Source: JANMCE01 sp963791625
GTDB taxonomy: Bacteria > Actinomycetota > Acidimicrobiia > Acidimicrobiales > Ilumatobacteraceae
Direction of reading: 5' to 3'
NCBI GenBank assembly: GCA_963791625.1
Contig: CAWBTA010000016.1
Location: 186,001-250,000 of the forward strand
DNA: 64,000 nt
A model generated the notes under the pieces. It was not told the origin of the DNA. It was given only the letters and a program-made list of their open reading frames with translations, and did no database searches. Each line of letters begins with the position of its first letter. Positions within the stretch are counted from its first letter, which is position 1. Position numbers and translations under genes: made by a program. This document shows, piece after piece, positions 29,706 to 38,529 of this stretch.

Positions 29706-29795
29706 TGCAGGTCTCCTCGATGTTGGGGCATGGATACTCTAGGCGGCTGATGCCAAGATGGCGCAGACGCCGTTCGCGACCGTAGGAGGAACACC

Positions 29796-29935
29796 GTGTC
29801 CATCCGACCATCAAGCTCATTCACAACAAGCTGAAGGCGAAGCAGATGATCGCCTACGGCCGAGACGGATCACTCGCCGACTACGAGGCCCTCCTCAACG
29901 ATTGGACAACAGCCCTTTCATCACTTGGACTATGA
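29796..29935 (+). pseudogene. Small ORF with a good ribosome binding site but an apparent frameshift
   Basis: AGGAGG at 29784-29789 stands 6 nt before a GTG at 29796, but that frame stops after 12 codons. One base out of phase, a 45-codon frame with convincing composition runs to TGA at 29933-29935: it reads HPTIKLIHNKLKAKQ, then MIAYGRDGSLADYEALL, and ends WTTALSSLGL. Inserting a single base next to 29800 would join the GTG to it, giving a protein of about 47 residues. Either a sequencing or assembly indel, a real frameshift, or start at the in-frame ATG 29846 (29 residues). Family unknown. Confidence 0.45.
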
Positions 29936-29945
29936 CCATCGCGGG

Positions 29946-31094
29946 TCAGACGATTTTGAGTTCTTTGTTGAAGACCTTCTTGGGGCGAAGATCAACCGCT
30001 ATGCGCTCGGCCATTGCTCTGAATGCCGTTGCCAACTCACTTGAGGGATCGGCCGCTGTGATCGGGTTGCCGTTGTCGCCACCTTCGCGCAGCGCCGATA
30101 CGAGGGGCAGCTGACCAAGCAGCGGCACGCCCAGCTCCTCGGCCAACTCGGCGCCGCCACCGGATCCGAAGATCTCGTAGCGCTTGCCGTCGTCACCGGT
30201 GAAGTAGCTCATATTTTCAATGACACCCTTCACTTCCAGATTCACCTTCGCCGCCATCGCAGCCGACAGCCGAGCGACTTTCTGCGCGGCGGGTTGCGGA
30301 GTCGTGACCACGTACACCTCGCCGCGGGGGAGGTACTGGCTGAGCGACAACGCGATGTCACCGGTGCCGGGCGGCATGTCGACCAGCAAGAAGTCGGGCT
30401 CATCCCAGAACACATCGGTGAGGAACTGCTCCAGCGCCTTATGGAGCATGGGGCCGCGCCACACAACCGCCTGGCCTTCAGGCACGAAATAGCCAATGGA
30501 GATGCAGCGAACGCCATGCGACTCGGGTGGCAGTAACATCTGATCGATAACGACCGGGTCACGATCGGCACCCAACATACGCGGGATGGAGAAGCCGTAG
30601 ATATCGGCATCGACAATGCCCACGCTGTGGCCGCGCTGAGCCAGCGCAACCGCGAGATTGGTCGTAACGCTTGACTTGCCGACGCCACCCTTGCCGGAGG
30701 AAATAAGGAGCGGCCGGGTCTTACAACCCGGCTCGTTGAAGGGGCTGATCTTGCCTTCGGCATGACCGTGGCCGCCGCCGGCATGGGTGTGTCCACCGCC
30801 GCCTTGGGATCCCTGCAGTACACCGCGAAGCGCTTCGCGTTCCTGGTCGGTCATGACGGTGAAATCCAGGCCGGTGGTAGCGACGCCCGGCAATGCCGCA
30901 ACGGCGCTGGTGACGCGATTGGTGATCTCCGCCCGAAGCGGGCAGCCAACAACCGTAAGGGCGACCAGAACCTGCACGTGTCCACCGTCAATCTTCACGT
31001 CTCGGACCATGCCGAGGTCAACGATGGAGCGGTGCAGTTCGGGGTCTTCGACGGGACGCAGCGCGTCGATTACCTGGTCATTCGTGACGGTCAT
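29946..31094 (-). CDS. apbC: Mrp/ApbC/NBP35 family Fe-S cluster carrier ATPase
   Basis: Protein of 382 residues. N-terminal MIP18/DUF59 domain (about 1-90), a His/Gly-rich linker (GGGHTHAGGGHGHAEG), then the ParA-type ATPase with P-loop SSGKGGVGKSSVTTNLA. ApbC-type proteins bind and transfer [4Fe-4S] clusters; the usual C-terminal CxxC is not seen, and the linker histidines could bind metal (inference). It is divergent from a SufR-like regulator across 58 bp, which supports a role in iron-sulfur homeostasis. Confidence 0.9.
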   Translation of the reverse strand: MTVTNDQVIDALRPVEDPELHRSIVDLGMVRDVKIDGGHVQVLVALTVVGCPLRAEITNRVTSAVAALPGVATTGLDFTVMTDQEREALRGVLQGSQGGGGHTHAGGGHGHAEGKISPFNEPGCKTRPLLISSGKGGVGKSSVTTNLAVALAQRGHSVGIVDADIYGFSIPRMLGADRDPVVIDQMLLPPESHGVRCISIGYFVPEGQAVVWRGPMLHKALEQFLTDVFWDEPDFLLVDMPPGTGDIALSLSQYLPRGEVYVVTTPQPAAQKVARLSAAMAAKVNLEVKGVIENMSYFTGDDGKRYEIFGSGGGAELAEELGVPLLGQLPLVSALREGGDNGNPITAADPSSELATAFRAMAERIAVDLRPKKVFNKELKIV

Positions 31095-31140
31095 GCGGGC
31101 AGCTCCGGGGGGTTCGGGCCATTTCTCCTACGGCGATAGG

Positions 31141-31146
31141 TAGAAT
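31141..31146 (+). promoter_or_regulatory. TAGAAT -10 box of a leaderless regulator gene
   Basis: TAGAAT followed by exactly 6 nt and then the GTG start at 31153, so transcription should begin at or next to the start codon. No ribosome binding site is present. Confidence 0.6.
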
Positions 31147-31152
31147 ACCGGC

Positions 31153-31878
31153 GTGGACGGCACTTCCCCTAGCCCGGCAACACTCACGCCTGGTGCCTTC
31201 AGCGCGGCTGTGTCCGCCATCACCAATGCATTTGGCGATCCCACCCGGCGCCAGGTGTATCTGTTCATCCACGAACATGCCGAAGGCGTGACTGCCGCGC
31301 AGGTGGCCGACCGCTTCGGATTGCATCCCAATGTCGCTCGCCATCACCTCGACAAACTGGCGATTGCCGGCCACGTCGAAGTCACCGCCGGTCGAGCGGG
31401 TGGTGGCGCTGGACGTCCGTCCAAGCAGTACCGAGCCGCGGCCGAACAGGTGACGCTCGATGTGCCGGTGAAGACCGACGACCTCGTGCTGTCACTGCTC
31501 GGTCGGGCGTTGGCCCTTCTGCCTCACGACCAGGCCGAGAAGATGGCCGAAGAGGTCGGCGCCGAATACGGCAAAGCCATCGCCGCCGGCATGGGCGACG
31601 CAGCCAACGGCCAACGCTCGTTGCGCAACGCACTTCATGCCGTTGCCGATGCATTGACCGCACACGGTTTCGCCGCTCACACCGAAAAGCGCGGTAACCA
31701 ATTGCAGATCGTGAACAACCACTGCCCGTTCGGCGACACCGCCATCGAGCACCCGGTCATCTGCGCCGTCGACCGCGGCATGGTGAAGGGCATGCTGAGC
31801 GCCCTCTACGGCCCCAGCGAGCCCAACATGACCGCCTCACTCCCCCAAGGCGACACCATGTGTGTGACTACTGTTTGA
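31153..31878 (+). CDS. SufR-like HTH transcriptional regulator
   Basis: Regulator of 241 residues. N-terminal winged helix (about 25-95) with the helix-turn-helix TAAQVADRFGLHPNVARHHLDKL. The C-terminal half contains NNHC-x12-C (HCPFGDTAIEHPVIC) and a further cysteine in GDTMCVTTV. SufR repressors bind a [4Fe-4S] cluster through a C-x12-C pair plus later cysteines, so I read this as a SufR-like sensor. SufR normally controls the suf operon, which is not in the window; here the partner is the divergent apbC gene. Confidence 0.78.
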   Translation: MDGTSPSPATLTPGAFSAAVSAITNAFGDPTRRQVYLFIHEHAEGVTAAQVADRFGLHPNVARHHLDKLAIAGHVEVTAGRAGGGAGRPSKQYRAAAEQVTLDVPVKTDDLVLSLLGRALALLPHDQAEKMAEEVGAEYGKAIAAGMGDAANGQRSLRNALHAVADALTAHGFAAHTEKRGNQLQIVNNHCPFGDTAIEHPVICAVDRGMVKGMLSALYGPSEPNMTASLPQGDTMCVTTV

Positions 31879-31907
31879 GCGATACAGCAGAAACGTGCCG
31901 GCGAGGG

Positions 31908-32780
31908 TTACTTTCCTCGCAGAAGGTTCGAGACAGCGCCTTCGCAGAAGTCCCAGAGTTCTTGTTCTCGTTCCCTCTTGTCCGACTCGTGGCTGGCGCG
32001 GGAGAGCTTTTCGATCTCGATGTAGGCACCGCGCGCGTCAGGGTAACGCCGACCCAAACTAAACGCAGTGAGCTGCTCGGCGCTGTTCTTCGTCGAGGTC
32101 ACGCCAGGAAGAACCGTGAGGACAGGCATGATGCGATTCCACGCCAGCTGCCGATAGGCCGGGCCGGTACGCACAAGGCCCGTTCCCGGCATGAGTCCGG
32201 GGTCGTACACGTTGAAACGAGCGCTACCCTGCTGCCTCGCTTGCCATGCTTGTATGAGATAGTTCACCCCGAGTTTCGACGTGGAGTACGCGCATTGGCC
32301 GGCACGACCTGAGGCCGCTTCGAATGGCGACCCGCCCGTTCCGAGCCCTGCAAATACCTCTGGTGGTGCCCATACCGGGCCAGCCACGAGACGGGAGTTG
32401 CCGAAGTGGGTGCCGCTTCCGACGACGACAAAATGGGCATTTGGCGCGGTGCTCGAGAGTAACGAGCGGATCAGAACATGATTGGCGAGCACATTGACGG
32501 CAAACGTCAGCTCATAGCCATCCGCCGAAGTCGAGAGCCGATCGTTCATTTGCAGGCCAGCGTTTCCTACCACCACGTCGAGCGGTGCCAGCTCTCCTGC
32601 GACGACGCGGGAGGCGATGTCTGCACTGGCCTCCTGCACGCTGGTGAGGGACGAGAAGTCGCAGAGCACCAACGCAACCTGCGGCGCACCGGCAGTGCGC
32701 ACGGCTTGCGCAACGACCTCAAGCCGATGCGGGTCGCGGCCCATCAAGACGAGGCGCGTTCCGGCGCGGATACCCCGGCA
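31908..32780 (-). pseudogene. 5'-truncated short-chain dehydrogenase/reductase
   Basis: Clear SDR sequence from the second beta strand onward (TRLVLMGRDPHRLE), with DVVVGNAGLQ, the catalytic serine region VVVGSGTH and the Tyr-x3-Lys YSTSKLG intact. The N-terminal nucleotide-binding TGxxxGxG motif is missing: upstream of about 32780 the frame continues without SDR likeness and runs into the divergent MerR gene, with no usable start codon nearby; I also found no Rossmann motif in the other two frames. Probably a gene remnant; an unusual NAD-independent protein is unlikely. Confidence 0.7.
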
Positions 32781-32849
32781 CGATTCGCGTAACTTTCTGA
32801 GTCGACCTCTTGACTCTTCCGTAGCGGAGGGTGAAACAAAGGGTGGGTC

Positions 32850-33656
32850 ATGTTTGCGATTGGTTCGTTTGCTCAAGTTGCCAAGGTGTCGGTTCGAACG
32901 CTTCGTCACTACGACGACGTCGGTCTGCTTCGACCTGCCCGGGTCGATCCGTCCACCGGCTACCGATTCTACGAAGCCGCGCAGCTGCCGCGACTGAACC
33001 GCATCATCGTGCTGAAGGAACTCGGCTTCACGCTGGCCGAGATCACTCGCATGATCGAAGCGGGGATCAGCCCCGATGAGCTGCTCGGCATGTTGAAACT
33101 CCGTCGAACCGAGGCCGAACGAAGCCTGGCCATCGAGCGACAGCGCCTCGCTGACATGACAACCCGTATTCGACTCTTACAAGGAGAAACAGTCATGAGT
33201 ACTTCCGTTGTTGTGAAGCCCGTTAACGCGATGCGCGTCGCGCGGGTGAGCGAGCCTGCGGACGGCTTCAACGTCGATTTTCCGACCATCTTCGAGCGCC
33301 TCTACGGCACGCTGTACGGCGAGCTCGGTCGAGCCGGTGTCGCCCCGATCGGGCCTCCGCTGGCACTCTACGGTGAGCGAGCCGATGGCCGAGTCGACGT
33401 GATCGGTGCCGTGCAGATCGCCGGAGACGCCGATTTCACCTCGGACGCCGTCGTCATCAGAGATCTACCAGCCGGTCGAGCCGCAACCCTCATTCACGAG
33501 GGCAACATGAACTCCGTTTCAAGCAGCTATCAGGCGCTGCAGCACTGGATGGAAGCCGCCGGCGAGGAGCCGGATGGCTACAGCCGTGAGATCTACCTCG
33601 ACTGCGACGGCCCTCGCGACCGCTGGGTGACGGAGTTGCAGTTCGTGCTCAAGTAG
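32850..33656 (+). CDS. MerR family regulator with GyrI-like effector domain
   Basis: Regulator of 268 residues. N-terminal MerR helix-turn-helix (IGSFAQVAKVSVRTLRHYDDVGLL) and wing (GYRFYEAAQLPRL), a coiled-coil dimerisation helix around residues 80-115, and a C-terminal GyrI/AraC_E_bind domain from about residue 120. This is the BltR/BmrR architecture that binds small hydrophobic ligands. AAAGGGTGG precedes the ATG. The effector and target genes are not evident; the adjacent SDR remnant could be a lost target. Confidence 0.88.
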   Translation: MFAIGSFAQVAKVSVRTLRHYDDVGLLRPARVDPSTGYRFYEAAQLPRLNRIIVLKELGFTLAEITRMIEAGISPDELLGMLKLRRTEAERSLAIERQRLADMTTRIRLLQGETVMSTSVVVKPVNAMRVARVSEPADGFNVDFPTIFERLYGTLYGELGRAGVAPIGPPLALYGERADGRVDVIGAVQIAGDADFTSDAVVIRDLPAGRAATLIHEGNMNSVSSSYQALQHWMEAAGEEPDGYSREIYLDCDGPRDRWVTELQFVLK

Positions 33657-33677
33657 GCCGGGCGCAGCAACGGGGGC

Positions 33678-34652
33678 TCAGAGCGAGTGAGCGAAGCCGC
33701 TGATGTCCCTGACGGTGGACAGGGACACCTCTGGCATGGCGACCCGAAAGATCATGTCGCCGGCGTGGCAGGTGCCATTGACGGTGCGGCTTGAGGCGGT
33801 GACACCCGCTGCGAGCAGCTTGTGGAAGTAGGCCAAGCCTTCGTCTCGCAGCGGGTCCAGCTCATTCACGGAGATCACATGCGGTGGCAGGCCAGCGAGA
33901 TCGTCTGGCGATGCGTGGTACGGCCAGGCCAACGGGTTCATCACATTCTGGTCGAGCGGGTCGTAGACCTTGGCCATGGCACCCATTTGGGCGCAGCTGA
34001 GAAAGTAACCGTCATTCTCGTAGAGAGACGCCAACTCGACCGGTTTACACGCCCATTCGCCGGAGATATACGGACACTGGGCGTACACGCCGTCGATCAT
34101 GGCGAGGTGGCCGTCTCGGTTGGCCTTGAGCGTGGTGGCGAGGGTGAGATTTCCGCCGCCGGACTCGCCGGAGACGACGAGCTTCGAGATGCCAAGCGCG
34201 GCTTTGTTGGCAGCCACCCAGTGGAGCGCAGACGAACAGTCGTTGAGGCCCGCCGGGAACGGATGGGGGCCGTGCTTGCCGCCGCCATTGCGGAATTCGA
34301 CGCCGACGATCACCATCCCAGATGCGGCGAGTTCGTCGCGCCAGTGTCGGTAGGCGGCTCCGGCCGCTTCCAAGAGCACCATGCCACCCCCGTGTATGTG
34401 AAGCACGCCCGGCACCGGACCCGCTACACCAGTCGGGCGATGAATGAAGAGCGTGATGTCGTTGCCGTCCACACCTTTGATCACCTCGACCGAACGGGTG
34501 ACACCTTCGACCTCGGGCAGCGGAGAGAACAGCACGCCGAACAGTCCCTCGAAACCCTCTTCCGCCGCGGCGATGTAGCCATCCAGAAGTTCCGCCAACG
34601 AGGTGCTGTCGACCGGGGACGGTGTGTTGCTCGCGAGGCCGAACGGGGCCAT
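33678..34652 (-). CDS. Alpha/beta hydrolase, hormone-sensitive lipase family
   Basis: Esterase-type protein of 324 residues. Oxyanion motif HIHGGGMVL, nucleophile VSGESGGGN (Ser in GESGG), acid in NELDPLRDEG and histidine in GTCHAGD form the full HSL-family triad. No signal peptide, so intracellular. Natural ester substrate unknown. AGGAGG lies too far upstream (24 nt) to be its ribosome binding site. Confidence 0.88.
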   Translation of the reverse strand: MAPFGLASNTPSPVDSTSLAELLDGYIAAAEEGFEGLFGVLFSPLPEVEGVTRSVEVIKGVDGNDITLFIHRPTGVAGPVPGVLHIHGGGMVLLEAAGAAYRHWRDELAASGMVIVGVEFRNGGGKHGPHPFPAGLNDCSSALHWVAANKAALGISKLVVSGESGGGNLTLATTLKANRDGHLAMIDGVYAQCPYISGEWACKPVELASLYENDGYFLSCAQMGAMAKVYDPLDQNVMNPLAWPYHASPDDLAGLPPHVISVNELDPLRDEGLAYFHKLLAAGVTASSRTVNGTCHAGDMIFRVAMPEVSLSTVRDISGFAHSL

Positions 34653-34733
34653 GGCGGCAAGCCCCGATTGTTGAGACCTCCTCAGGGAACCGCAGCAATC
34701 TCAGTTCACTCCCCGCTTTGCCGACAGTGAGGC

Positions 34734-37313
34734 ATGGACCAGCGAGGAATCGAGGCAGACGCGCCCTGCCAACGGCGTTTGCCGTCTCGCATCCCAACCT
34801 TCGTCGGGATACTGCTCGTTCTTGGTCTTCTGTCATGGCTGCACCCCCCGGCCACCAGTCCGTACGTGCTCGGCCGATCTGGCCCCTTGATCCTCGCTGC
34901 CCTCGTCGCCCTCTTCGCAGCTGCTGAGATCTTTCCCGTCCACCTGCACTTCGACGGCAACACACACTCGTTCTCGCTGTTCGAAATCCCACTTGCGCTC
35001 GGCTTGTTCTTCGTCTCCGGTCCCCACCTCATCATCGTGCGCATCGTCGGTGGAGGCGGTGCGCTGCGCTTCCACCGTAAACAGCCAGCCACCAAGCTGC
35101 TGTTCAACATTGCCTGTTTCATGCTCGAGGATCGCCTGGCCGTTGCGGTGTTTCGCTTCGTAAGCGGCCAACACGGACGATTTACGATCATGTCGATCGC
35201 GGGAGCGGCCGCCGGGGCACTCGCTGCGTCGACGCTGTCGACCACACTGGTCACAGCCGTGATCTGTCTGGCAGAAAGCAAACGGCCCGACCGTCGGATT
35301 GTGGCGTCGCTCGGCTTCGGTGCGGTCAGCGCGTTGGTGACGATCAGCGTCGGCTTGGTCGCGGTGGCCGTCATCACGGCCTACCCGGAAGCATCCTGGC
35401 TGCTGGTCATTCCGACCATCGGCTTGCAGGCGGCAAACCACGCCTACGCCAAAGAGCGCCGACGCCACCGAGGCCTCGTATTTCTGCACGATGCCACCAA
35501 ATCACTCCACCAGTCGGCCGAACTCGGCACAGCACTCACCCTCCTGGTGCGCAAGGCGAGGGACGAGTTTCGCGCTGCCCATGTTGAACTGGCGTACCTC
35601 GCATCCGGGAGTGACACGGTCATGCATGTCTCGGCCTGCGACGGCGAGACGAATACGGAAATGGTCCCCCTTGGTCAAAACAGCCTGGCACCGCTGATGG
35701 CCGAAGTCTCCTTCGCTGTGGCTCCGCGTGTGGTTCGGTCGTCCACGGCCCAGCCGATGCTCGCCGCCGTCCTGGCCGAGCGCCAACTGAACGACGCCAT
35801 CGTGGCGCCATTGCGAGCCGACGGTCGGGCCTGCGGGCTTCTGCTCATCGGCCATCGACCAGGAGACATTGCTCGGTTCGATCGCGATGATGTGGTGCTG
35901 CTTGAGACCCTCGCAGAAAACGTCGCGGCGGCGCTCGAGAACGGCCGCCTCGAGCAACTCCTCGACCAGCTCCGGCGGATGGAACAGCGCCTCACCCACC
36001 AGACCAATCACGACGAACTCACGGGTCTCGCCAACCGGACGATGTTTGCTCGCATCGTGACGGACTCCCTGAAACAGGCAGACACCGGCCAGTGCGCAGC
36101 CGTGTTGTTCGTCGATCTCGATGATTTCAAAACGGTCAACGACAGTTTGGGCCACGCAGCCGGCGACGAACTTCTGGTGGCGCTCGGCCGTCGCCTTGGA
36201 AGCGCCATCCCACCGTACGCAACAGCGGCGCGGCTGGGCGGCGATGAGTTCGCCGTCGTGCTGCCGGGTGTACGCGACATCACGCATGTCACCGCTATCG
36301 CTGAGCAACTCCTGACCACCATTGGGGCGCCGGTGTCGACCGCGGGGCGGGTCGTTCCCGTTCACGCCAGCATCGGTGCGGCCCTTTCCATGCCAGGTCA
36401 GTCAACAGCAGATCTTCTCCGCAACGCAGACACCGCCATGTACGCCGCCAAGAACCTTGGCAAGGATCGCGTCGCGGTGTTCGAACCAGCGCTGCACGAT
36501 GCTGCCGTACAGCGTTACAACCTGACCTTCGATCTCCATCGAGCAGTCAAGGAGCACGAGTTCGTCACCTACTACCAGCCGATCATCGACCTTACGTCTG
36601 GCGAGGTCGTTGCGGCCGAAGCGCTGATCCGCTGGCAGCATCCAACACTCGGCTTGCTCACACCGGGCGACTTCATCGGCATTGCGGAAGAATCCGACAC
36701 GATCATCCACATCGGACGAACCGTGCTTCACGAGGTGGGCCGCATGCTCAACGAACAGGCATTGCTGAGTCGCGCCGGTTCGCCGCTGCACTTCGCCATA
36801 AACCTCTCGGCGCGCAACCTCTTCTCAGACGATATGTTCTCCGACGTAACGAGCACGCTGCACGAGTATCGAATCGATCCGAGCCTTTTGGTTTTCGAGA
36901 TCACCGAAGGCACGATGATTACCGATCCCAACGAAGCCGCAGCGCGCTTGCTCGCGCTGAAGAACCTCGGGGCGCGCATCGCGCTTGATGACTTCGGCAC
37001 CGGGTACTCATCGCTTAGCCAACTCGGACGGCTGCCCGTCGACATCATCAAGATCGCCCAGCCATTCATCGACGACATGGATACAACGGGCCAGCCGCTC
37101 GTCGAAGCAATCATCCTCATGAGCCAGTCGCTCGGTCTCACCATCGTGGCCGAGGGGATCGAAAACTCCAGCCAGGCCGCGAAGCTGCGCCAACTCGGCT
37201 GCCACCTCGGACAGGGCTACCACTTCGGCCGCCCGATGCCCGAAGTCGAGTTCCTCGACGCAGTTAGGACGCTACCCGTGGTCACGCCCGGTCGAGCGAC
37301 CTCTCGCTTCTAA
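34734..37313 (+). CDS. Membrane GGDEF-EAL cyclic-di-GMP turnover protein
   Basis: Protein of 859 residues. About six to eight hydrophobic segments (residues 20-240), a GAF-like domain (about 260-405), a coiled linker, GGDEF (RLGGDEFAVVLPG near residue 500) and EAL (EALIRWQHP near residue 625, with DDFGTGYSSLSQL and NLSARNLFSD). Both active-site signatures look intact, so it could make and hydrolyse c-di-GMP; net output cannot be told from sequence. Only a weak GAGG ribosome binding site. c-di-GMP often controls polysaccharide export, so a link to the polymer locus is possible. Confidence 0.92.
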   Translation: MDQRGIEADAPCQRRLPSRIPTFVGILLVLGLLSWLHPPATSPYVLGRSGPLILAALVALFAAAEIFPVHLHFDGNTHSFSLFEIPLALGLFFVSGPHLIIVRIVGGGGALRFHRKQPATKLLFNIACFMLEDRLAVAVFRFVSGQHGRFTIMSIAGAAAGALAASTLSTTLVTAVICLAESKRPDRRIVASLGFGAVSALVTISVGLVAVAVITAYPEASWLLVIPTIGLQAANHAYAKERRRHRGLVFLHDATKSLHQSAELGTALTLLVRKARDEFRAAHVELAYLASGSDTVMHVSACDGETNTEMVPLGQNSLAPLMAEVSFAVAPRVVRSSTAQPMLAAVLAERQLNDAIVAPLRADGRACGLLLIGHRPGDIARFDRDDVVLLETLAENVAAALENGRLEQLLDQLRRMEQRLTHQTNHDELTGLANRTMFARIVTDSLKQADTGQCAAVLFVDLDDFKTVNDSLGHAAGDELLVALGRRLGSAIPPYATAARLGGDEFAVVLPGVRDITHVTAIAEQLLTTIGAPVSTAGRVVPVHASIGAALSMPGQSTADLLRNADTAMYAAKNLGKDRVAVFEPALHDAAVQRYNLTFDLHRAVKEHEFVTYYQPIIDLTSGEVVAAEALIRWQHPTLGLLTPGDFIGIAEESDTIIHIGRTVLHEVGRMLNEQALLSRAGSPLHFAINLSARNLFSDDMFSDVTSTLHEYRIDPSLLVFEITEGTMITDPNEAAARLLALKNLGARIALDDFGTGYSSLSQLGRLPVDIIKIAQPFIDDMDTTGQPLVEAIILMSQSLGLTIVAEGIENSSQAAKLRQLGCHLGQGYHFGRPMPEVEFLDAVRTLPVVTPGRATSRF

Positions 37314-37337
37314 GGTTTGCGACCTAACCTCAAGGCC

Positions 37338-38453
37338 ATGGTCTCGCGACGATGTCTCCCGGTCATGTTCGCCGCCTGTTTAACCGTGGCGAGCTGTAGC
37401 TCATCGTCGACGTCAACCGCACCGGTCACTACCGTGACGGCCCCCACGACTGCCTTTCTTGCAACCACCGCAGCGACGCCCACGACCCTTGCCGCGGCCA
37501 CATCGTCAACCGCGGCAGCCGCCACGACCGCAGCGCCACCGACCACCTCGCCGACCACTACCGCCGTCACACCGAAGCCAAAGACCCTGAAAGAATTGCT
37601 GGCGTTGAAGCGGCCAGTCGTTCTTGCCCACGCAGGCGGCGAGGATCAATTCCCCCACTCCACCCTTTTCGCGTTCAGCGAGAGCATGAAGGCGAACGTC
37701 GACATGCTCGATCTCGATGTGCATCTCACCAAGGACAACGTTTTGATCGTGCAGCACGACGATGATGTGAAGCGCCAGACCGAGTCAACCGCGAAGGTCG
37801 CCGATCTGACCTTTGACCAAATCAACGCTCTGGACAACGCCTACTGGTTCACTGCCGATTGTGTGTGCACCGACAAGCCCGACGCGTCGTACATCTATCG
37901 AGGGATCCGTTCGGGTGCCAAGCCCGCGCCGGCTGGCTACGCCGCCGGTGACTTCGCGATTCCCCGTTTCTCTGATCTGGTCAAGAAGTATCCGAACACG
38001 CCGCTCAACATCGAAATCAAGGGCAGCGGCGAAGCCGCATTTCCCGCCGCAGCTGAACTCGCCAAAGAACTGACCGAGCTTGGTCGGCTGGATGGGGCCG
38101 TGGTCACATCCTTCGACGACAAAGTGGTCGATGAGTTCCGCCGGATTGCACCGACCGTCGAACTCACTCCTGGCCTCGGTGCGTCGTCGGCATGGATTCT
38201 GGGGCGCACCCCGCTCCCAAATGGCATGCGTATCCTGCAGCTGCCGCCCGAGTTCAGCGGCATCGCGGTTCTTACCCCCGACAACATCAAAGCCTCGACC
38301 GCTGCGGGCTATCCGATCTGGGTTTGGCCCAACAAGCGCGAACTCGAGAACAAAGACAGCTACCTGAAGTTCCTCGAAGACGGCATCACCGGGCTCAACG
38401 CCAACTTTCCCTCGCAAGGCGTCGAGGCCGTCGCAATCTTCGCTAAGAGTTAG
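37338..38453 (+). CDS. GDPD-like lipoprotein with Thr-rich linker
   Basis: Exported protein of 371 residues. Lipobox LTVASC at about residue 20, then a Thr/Ala/Pro linker to about residue 80, then a glycerophosphodiesterase-type barrel. Core motifs are altered: the usual His-Arg-Gly is HAGGED, and the first acidic pair is LDLDVHL. QHDDDVKRQT and LNIEIKGSG remain. Loss of the arginine makes GDPD activity uncertain. ATG 7 nt after TAACCT (37325-37330), a leaderless pattern; a longer frame starts at a TTG at 37317. Confidence 0.83.
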   Translation: MVSRRCLPVMFAACLTVASCSSSSTSTAPVTTVTAPTTAFLATTAATPTTLAAATSSTAAAATTAAPPTTSPTTTAVTPKPKTLKELLALKRPVVLAHAGGEDQFPHSTLFAFSESMKANVDMLDLDVHLTKDNVLIVQHDDDVKRQTESTAKVADLTFDQINALDNAYWFTADCVCTDKPDASYIYRGIRSGAKPAPAGYAAGDFAIPRFSDLVKKYPNTPLNIEIKGSGEAAFPAAAELAKELTELGRLDGAVVTSFDDKVVDEFRRIAPTVELTPGLGASSAWILGRTPLPNGMRILQLPPEFSGIAVLTPDNIKASTAAGYPIWVWPNKRELENKDSYLKFLEDGITGLNANFPSQGVEAVAIFAKS

Positions 38454-38529
38454 GTCTCATCCTTCCGGTTGACCGACAGCCAACTCCGGGCGGAGGACGT
38501 TTTCGGTGCGGTGCTGCCACAATGTCCGG

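Noticed and set aside
34666..34690. GAGGAGG as ribosome binding site of the HSL-type esterase
   Set aside because: It is 24 nt from the ATG and no start codon lies closer in that frame.
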